Shown: positions 57,901-64,000 of the stretch, piece after piece
Numbering within the stretch: the stretch's first letter is position 1
Layout: each line of letters starts with the position of its first letter
DNA from: Halichoerus grypus
Taxonomy: Eukaryota; Chordata; Mammalia; Carnivora; Phocidae
Reading direction: 5' to 3'
Length of the DNA: 64,000 nucleotides
NCBI RefSeq assembly: GCF_964656455.1
Contig: NC_135719.1
Coordinates: forward strand, 8,969,163-9,033,162
Translations under genes and position numbers: made by a program
Notes under the pieces: generated by a model
Seen by the model: the letters and a program-made list of their open reading frames with translations, nothing else
What the model was told of the DNA's origin: nothing
The model's database searches: none

Positions 57901-58758
57901 AAGATTTTGAACAGTTGTGTTTTCATTTTCATTGGTTTCCATGAATTTTTTTAATTCTTCTTTAATTTCCTGGTTAACCCATTCATTCTTCAGTAGGATG
58001 CTCTTTAGCCTCCACGTATTTGAGTTCTTTCCGACTTTCCTCTTGTGATTGAGTTCTAGTTTCCAAGCATTGTGGTCTGAAAATAGGCAGGGAATGATCC
58101 CAATCTTTTGGTACCGGTTGAGACCTGATATATGATCTAGGATATGATCGATTCTGGAGAATGTTCCATGGGCACTAGAGAGGAATGTGTATTCCATTGC
58201 TTTGGGATGGAATGTTCTGAATATGTCTGTGAAGTCCATTTGGTCCAGTGTGTCATTTAAAGTCTTTATTTCCTTGTTGATCTTTTGCTTAGACGATCTG
58301 TCCATTTCAGTGAGGGGGGTGTTAAAGCCCCCCACTATTATTGTATTGTTGTCGATGTGTTTCTTTGCTTTTGTTATTAATTGCCTTATATAATTGGCTG
58401 CTCCCATGTTAGGGGCCTAGATATTTACAATTGTTAGATCTTCTTGTTGGATAGACCCTTTAAGTAGGATATAGTGTCCTTCCTCATCTCTTATTACAGT
58501 CTTTGGTTTAAAATCTACTTTGTCTGATATAAGGATTGCCACCCCAGCTTTCTTTTGGTGTCCATTAGCATGGTAAATGGTTTTCCACCCCCTCACTTTC
58601 AATCTGGGGGTGTCTTTGGGTCTAAAATGAGTCTCTTGCAGACAGCATATCGATGGGTCTTGTTTTTTAATCCAATCTGATAGCCTGTGTCTTTTGATTG
58701 GGGCATTTAGCCCATTTACATTCAGGGTAACTATTGAAACATAGGAATTTAGTGCCAT
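54956..58758 (-). pseudogene. L1 ORF2, disabled
   Basis: Same domain order as in copy 1: endonuclease, reverse transcriptase with FADDM, and cysteine-rich C-terminus. The start MALNSYVSIV is intact here. Lesions seen on the sense strand: TAG at 58417-58419 (in the endonuclease), TAG at 57184-57186 (before the first reverse-transcriptase blocks), TGA at 55399-55401 (before the cysteine motif) and a frameshift near 55100. The endonuclease GDFN motif reads GGFN (codon 58327-58329), so a catalytic aspartate is also gone. Near 57460-57490 it lacks 12 nt (4 residues) that copy 1 has. It cannot encode a working protein. Confidence 0.95.
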
Positions 58759-58839
58759 TGTATTGCCTGTAAGGTGACTGTTACTGTAAATTGTCTGTGT
58801 TCCTTTCTGGTCTATGTTGCTTTTAGGCTCTCTCTTTGC

Positions 58840-59734
58840 TTAGAGGACCCCTTTCAAGATTTCTTGTAGGGCTGGTTTCGTGTTTGCAAATTCCTTTAGT
58901 TTTTGTTTGTCCTGGAAGCTTTTGATCTCTCCTTCAATTTTCAATGACAGCCTAGCTGGATATAGTATTCTTGGCTGCATATTTTTCTCATTTAGTGCTC
59001 TGAATATGTCCTGCCAGTCCTTTCTGGCCTGCCAGGTCTCTGTGGATAGGTCTGTTGCCAATCTAATGTTTCTACCATTGTAGGTTACAGATCTCTTCTC
59101 CCGAGCTGCTTTCAGGATTTTCTCTTTGTCTCTGAGACTCGTAAGTTTTACTATTAGATGTCAGGGTGTTGACCGATTTTTATTGATTTTGAGAGGGGTT
59201 CTCTGTGCCTTCTGGATTTTGATGCCTGTTTCCTTCCCCAAATTAGGGAAGTTCTCTGCTATAACTTGCTCCATTATACCTTCTGCCCCTCTCTCTCTTT
59301 CTTCTTCTTCTGGGATCCCAATTACTCTAATGTTGTTTCGTCTTATGGTATCGCTTATCTCTCGAATTCTGCCCTTGTGATCCAGTAGTTGTTTATCTCT
59401 CTTTTTCTCAGCTTCTTTATTTTCCATCATTTGGTCTTCTATCTCACTGATTCTTTCTTCTGCCTCATCTATCCTAGCAGTTAGCGCCCCCATTTTTGAT
59501 GCACCTCATTAATAGCCTTTTTGATTTCGACTTGGTTAGATTTTAGTTCTTTTACTTCTCCAGAAAGGGTTTCTCTAATAATTTCCATGCTTTTTCAAGC
59601 CCAGCTAGTATCTTTAAAGTGATGATTCTGAACTCTAGATCTGACATCGTACTAATGTCCGTATTGAGTAGGTCCCTGGCTGTCGGTACTACCTCTTGTT
59701 CTTTTTGTTGAGGTGATTTTTTCCATCTTGTCAT
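58840..59734 (-). pseudogene. L1 ORF1, disabled
   Basis: Starts MTRWKKSPQQ, like copy 1. Compared with copy 1, one base is missing near 59596 (frame lost after about residue 47) and another near 59500 (changing the frame again). A TGA replaces an arginine codon at 59161-59163, ending the long middle frame (59493-59161). The last open piece, 59061-58840, is the C-terminal domain. The coiled coil, RRM and C-terminal domains are all recognisable in pieces. Confidence 0.93.
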
Positions 59735-61577
59735 TTTGTCCAGAGGAGAATAGATTAATGAGAGAACAAAATGCTAGCAGGGTAACAACGTCCCCAGAAA
59801 CTATACTCTAAACAAATCAGAAAAGACCTGAAGCAGTGGGAAAAGAAAGGGAAAGAGAGAAAAAAGAAAAAGAAAGAAAAAAAGAAAAAAGAAAAAGATA
59901 AAGATAAAAACAAACAAAAGCAGAACAAAGCAAAACAAAACAAAAACAGAATGTGATCAAATATGATCAGGCTGGTTTATAGATCAGTGCTACACACTAG
60001 ATTTTGGGTGTATTTTGGTCTGTTAAAAGAAAGTCCCTCCCAAAATTTTAAAGAAAGAAAAACTTATATAGGTACAAAAATAAGGGTTGATATGATGAAG
60101 GGATGGAATATGACTGTAAAATGGAAATTATAAAAAATTTTATAAAAGGAATTGATAAGTTGTTTGAAAAAAGAAAGAAGAGGATTTAAAAAAAAGAAAA
60201 AAGAAAAAAAAGGGAGAGAATGTGATCAGGCAGGGGAGTAGAAAAAAACCATACACTAGAGATTTAGGGTATATTTTGATCTGTTAGAAGAAACTATCTC
60301 AAGATTTTAAAGAGAGAACAACTTATATATATATGCCAAAAATATGGGTAACTACTATGAAGGGATAGAATATGACTCTAAAAATGAAAAATAAAAATGT
60401 TTTTTAAAAAAGGGATTGATAAGATGTTGGTTGAAAAAGGGAAAAAGAAAAATTCAAAAGAAAAAAAAGACAGTTAAAAAAATAATTAACTTTGAAAGAC
60501 TAAAGAATCATGGTAAAAAAGCCATGAATTCTATGTGCAGTATTCCCCTAGCACTGGAGTTCTGCCGTTCTCATTGATCGGTAAACTTGGTCTTGGTTGG
60601 CTGTTCTCGCTGATCTTCTGGGGGAGGGGCCTGTTGCCGTGGTTCCCAAATGTCTTTGCTGGAGGCGGAATTGCCCCACCCTTGCCCGGTCTGGGCTACG
60701 TAATCTGCTCGGGTTTGCTCTCGGGAGCTTTTGTTAACTGCAAGCTTTCCATACAGCTTTGGAGGCGGAGAGTGAAAATGGCGGCCTCCCAGTCTCCGCC
60801 CCGGAGGAGCCGAGAACTCGGGGCCCCGCTCCTCAGTGCGCCCCCAGAGAAAAGCAGTCAGTCACTCCCGTCTCCCCGGTCTCCGGCCACACTCCGTGCT
60901 CACCCAGCCTGTGACCGCGCATTCCTATCTCTGGCACCCGACCCCGGGTGGAGTCTCCAAACCCAGTAGATCCCTGCGGTGCACTCCCGCGCCGCTCCTC
61001 CCGGGGGAGGAAGGGGAGTCTCCCTGGATCTGCCGCTTGTCGGGTCCCTGCTGGAGGAGCAGTAGCCCGACTGTGCCGCGAATCACGGTTTATGACAACC
61101 CCGAGCTGAGAGCCCGCACCTGGGCTCTGTCTCTGCAGCCGGCTTCCCTGCTCCGATACCTGCGAGCTCTGCCACACTCAGGCACTCCCAGTCTTTCTGT
61201 GACCCCGAGGGTCCTGAGACCACACTGTCCCACGAGGGGTCCACCCCCCACTTAGCCACCAGAGTGACGTCCCTCAGCGGAGCAGACTTCTAAAAGTTCC
61301 AATTTTGTGCTCCACGGCTCTATCACTTGCCAGAAGCGGCCGACGGAGGCCCCTCCCCCGCCATCTATCCTCCCGAATATCTCCTCGGATTCACTTCTCT
61401 GCACGTCCTACCTTCCAGAAAGTGTCACTTTTCTGTTCAGAGAGTTGTTGCTATTCTTTTCTTCGATCTCCTGTTGAGTTCATAGGTGTTCAGAATGGTT
61501 TGATCCCTATCCAGCTGAATTCCTGAGAGGAGAGGAAATCCAGGTCTCCTACTCCTCCGCCATCTTGCTCCGCCCCC
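59735..61577 (-). promoter_or_regulatory. L1 copy 2 5'UTR and internal promoter
   Basis: The YY1-type motif is at 61557-61567 (ccgccatcttg on the + strand). The GC-rich block is at about 60530-61420, and the A/T-rich stretch next to ORF1 is uninterrupted where copy 1 has a CAN-SINE. Antisense to the element (+ strand) a 144-codon frame runs 60535-60969. It shares the core LLSGAFV-CKLS-QLWR-RVKMAAS with the antisense frame of copy 1. Confidence 0.75.
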
Positions 61578-61590
61578 TCTATTTTTTTTT
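61578..61590 (+). repeat. Right TSD of the - strand full-length L1
   Basis: tctattttttttt, identical to 54482-54494. Confidence 0.9.
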
Positions 61591-62384
61591 AATAACACAT
61601 GAAACATCTCACTGTAGAAATTATCACACAATCTTCTCTGTACACATTGCCACCCATTATTTGGGGTACTAAGATGTACAACAATGCAACATATAGGCTA
61701 ATACCTAGTAAATTACATCCCTTCCAAAAGCAAGACATGTCAGACTGCAAAGAGGAAAGGAGAAAACACCATAAAGAGAGGTCAGTAGTAAGTCTATTAA
61801 TTCTGCAAAATACTATGTAAAACTGAGCACCAATGGTCCATGACCTCAGTCAAGCAAAAGGAATAGTTTCGGAGGTCACACTGGCAGTGTTGAACACAGA
61901 GGCTGCCAAGCAAGGTGGAGTCAGAGGCAGTCACCTTTTGGAGATTAATTTTTTACACCTGGGTGAGAGGTATCACTATTAAACCCAGACAACCAAACAC
62001 ACTTAGCACAAAGGTCTGAGCAGGGCTTTGCACTCAGTTATTTAACTTCTAATGCCCTTGTCTCTAGTCAGAGTACCCTTAGCATCATCTGCCAATCAAA
62101 TGATCCCCTTTCCTAACAGTGGATGGAGCTTCATTGATGACTTTTTAACATAATGATAGGCAATATCAAGGCTCATACAGTTTACAATACAGTGAATTGA
62201 TCTGATTTTTTTTCCAAGCATGAAGTCTGCTTGACATGTTTTACATCAATTACTAATGTTATTCAGGTGTCTATATCACTATGGAAAAGCCAGATACTTG
62301 ATTGCTTCTAAAGCTATTTGGCACACATTACTTTATTGATTCCCACAACCACTCTGATAAGAAGACATGACAAATATTTGTCAG
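61591..62384. other. Unique sequence, nothing recognised
   Basis: No gene or repeat family recognised. Confidence 0.3.
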
Positions 62385-64000
62385 GCTTCCATTTCTGGCA
62401 ATGTGGTAGATAAGACAGCTTCATTCAACCTCCCCACAAAAGCAAATGAAATGGCGGATAAAATGCAAAGCATCACCATGCTGGACTGAGAAAGGAAATG
62501 TGTTGTGCTCCAAAGTGAAGTGAAACCAGAAAACCTTGGGAATAAGTGAACGTTGAAGCCATCTCTGACCCTGAGTGTTTGCTGCCAACCCCTAAAGAAC
62601 CTGAATTTCTGCTTTGACAACACACATGGCCCAGGAGATAGAAGAAGCCAATGTCTGGCCAAGGTGTGGAATTTAATAGGACACCACTGCAAAAAGCTGG
62701 TACTTTGAAAGGCTACTCATATCATACAAAAGTGAACCAAAAGCAAAACCCTTTCTCAAAGGGGAGAGCAAGAAAAATCACTTGATTCTGGGGCTACCCT
62801 GAAAAAGTATCCATGTATAGCTGTTTTTTTCAGTCCAAAACCATACCTATGTGGTTTGAAAGCCCTCAAGGCAAGAATTTAACTTAGAGTGTATCCATGT
62901 TGAGAGGGCTGCTGTGGATGACTGGCAGATGCTCTCAGGAGGAACCTCAACTCAAATTACAAAGTGTCCCTCAGATGCAGATCCAAGTAAATTGGGCATC
63001 TTACAATCAACAGTCATAAAGCATACTAGAAATGAGGTACTACATATGAAAACCAACAGAAGCAACTGACAAAAATTTAGCTCTCAGATACATACATTAT
63101 TGGAAATAGATAAACCAATCAAATACAAACCTGAAGAAAATTTCAAGTAGAGATATTAATATCAGACAAAATTATTTTTGAGCCACTTAAGAAGGTCACT
63201 ACATAATAACCAATGTTTCAGTTAGTTAGAAAAATATAATTATAAATTTATATGCAACTAACAACATAGCCTCAAAAATAGGTAAAGCAAAACTGGGTAA
63301 CTAAACAAGGGAAGATTAACAACTCAGTCATTATAATGGGAAATCTTAGCACAGTTTTCTTAAATATTATAGGTCAGTCAATCAAAAAAGATGTTATTCA
63401 ATATATAGGAGATTCAAATACATAAATATATGGTTATATATATATGTACATACATATATATATTATAATGCATCCAATAGTTGAAATATACACATTACTT
63501 TCATGCAAATATTTACAAAACTCACCTAATATACCAGGCCATAAAAACAATCCCAATTGTTAAAGGTTGAGTGACAGGAAGATGACACTCTCTATTCATA
63601 ATAAAGTTAATTTAATATTAGTATCAAATAAACAACTAGACAAACACCATCTATATGAAAATTTAAAACAAACTACTAAGCAATTCATGAGTCAGAAAAT
63701 GAATAATAATGGATATTAGAAAAAGTTTAGTACCAACAGAAAATGAAAATACCACATAGAAATGCCAGTAGTATAGAGCTGAAGTGGTCCTTAAAAGGAA
63801 ACAGATTGCCTCAAATGCTTGTAAAAGCATTTGGTACTTGAAAAAGCATAAAAGAATATGATATAAACAATGTTAACATTGAAAGTAAAGACAGAACTAC
63901 ACAAACTGAAACTTTTAAACAGATTAAATAAAAGGACATATAATCACAGTTATGCCAGCAATTTAAAAAATTTAGATTAAATAGATACATTACAGGGAAA
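62385..64000 (+). mobile_element. Old L1 or HAL1, running off the window
   Basis: 62385-62480 ('tttctggcaatgtggtagat', 'gcggataaaatgcaaagc') looks like a HAL1/L1M 5' region. From about 63130 the sequence follows the L1 endonuclease coding region: 'gatattaatatcagacaaaa', 'aatttatatgcaactaacaa', 'attataatgggaaatcttag' and 'taccaggccataaaaacaat'. It is decayed, with no open frame, and holds a TA/CATA microsatellite at about 63430-63465. Confidence 0.5.

Larger units (their letters stand above)
54495..61577 (-). mobile_element. Full-length L1 retrotransposon, copy 2
   Basis: About 7.1 kb in reverse orientation. The 5' end at 61577 reads 'gggggcggagcaagatggc' on the element's sense strand. It has a GC-rich 5'UTR (59735-61577), ORF1 (58840-59734) and ORF2 (54956-58758), then a 3'UTR and A-tail at the left. 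A 13-bp TSD (54482-54494 and 61578-61590) at a TT|AAAA-type site fits L1 endonuclease preference. It is closely similar to copy 1 over its full length but carries more disabling changes in ORF1, so it is probably older or has decayed faster. The G-rich 3'UTR motif of copy 1 is interrupted here ('ccaccgacctcccc' on the + strand at about 54640-54653). Confidence 0.97.

Noticed and set aside
1..64000. An undescribed multi-gene biological system
   Set aside because: No host genes, operon-like order or unknown coding families are visible; the coding signal is L1-derived.

Overview
This is 64 kb of mammalian nuclear DNA, and the repeats identify it as carnivore. It carries seven tRNA-Lys-type CAN-SINEs with the opening 'gcctgggtggctcagtcggttaagc'-like core and a central 'ggctccctgctcag' block. 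That block is the caniform but non-canid form, so a bear, seal or mustelid relative is the best guess (inference from repeat type only). No complete host protein-coding gene can be supported. The only protein-coding capacity I can defend belongs to LINE-1 (L1) retrotransposons, and only one of those reading frames (ORF1 at 18539-19435) is intact.

Layout. 1-660 is unique and relatively CpG-rich, with a consensus splice donor and an RFX-like palindrome; it may be the edge of a gene lying to the left. 661-16463 is mostly old, decayed sequence: L2, MIR, a small inverted-repeat DNA element inside a MIR, an ERV-L-type LTR with its primer-binding site, and an old antisense L1 split by a younger one. 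16464-23815 is a full-length L1 on the + strand with a perfect 15-bp target-site duplication (TSD), an intact ORF1 and a broken ORF2. A CAN-SINE is inserted antisense between its promoter and ORF1. 23816-54481 is a mosaic of MIR, L2, MLT1, a hAT-type element, young 3'-truncated L1s and CAN-SINEs, separated by unique stretches. The unique block at about 36.5-38 kb holds a candidate small exon and a repeat-poor segment that may be conserved. 42540-45490 is a four-layer nest: old L1, then an MLT1 LTR inside it, then a CAN-SINE and a young L1 end inside that, plus a second SINE. 52547-53806 is a twin-primed (5'-inverted) L1 that split an L2. 54482-61590 is a second full-length L1, on the - strand, with a 13-bp TSD and several disabling mutations in both ORFs. 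62385-64000 is an old L1/HAL1-like element running off the window.

How the parts relate. The two 7-kb L1s face each other tail to tail across about 30.7 kb, so they form a large inverted repeat. The order of insertion can be read from who interrupts whom: MIR, L2 and old L1 first, then MLT1 and hAT elements, then young L1s, and last the CAN-SINEs. I looked for an undescribed biological system and did not find one. The best leads are modest: a shared antisense open frame in the L1 5'UTRs, a candidate 63-nt exon next to a repeat-poor block, and the left-edge CpG-enriched segment. Family names of repeats are from memory of their consensus sequences, not from a search.
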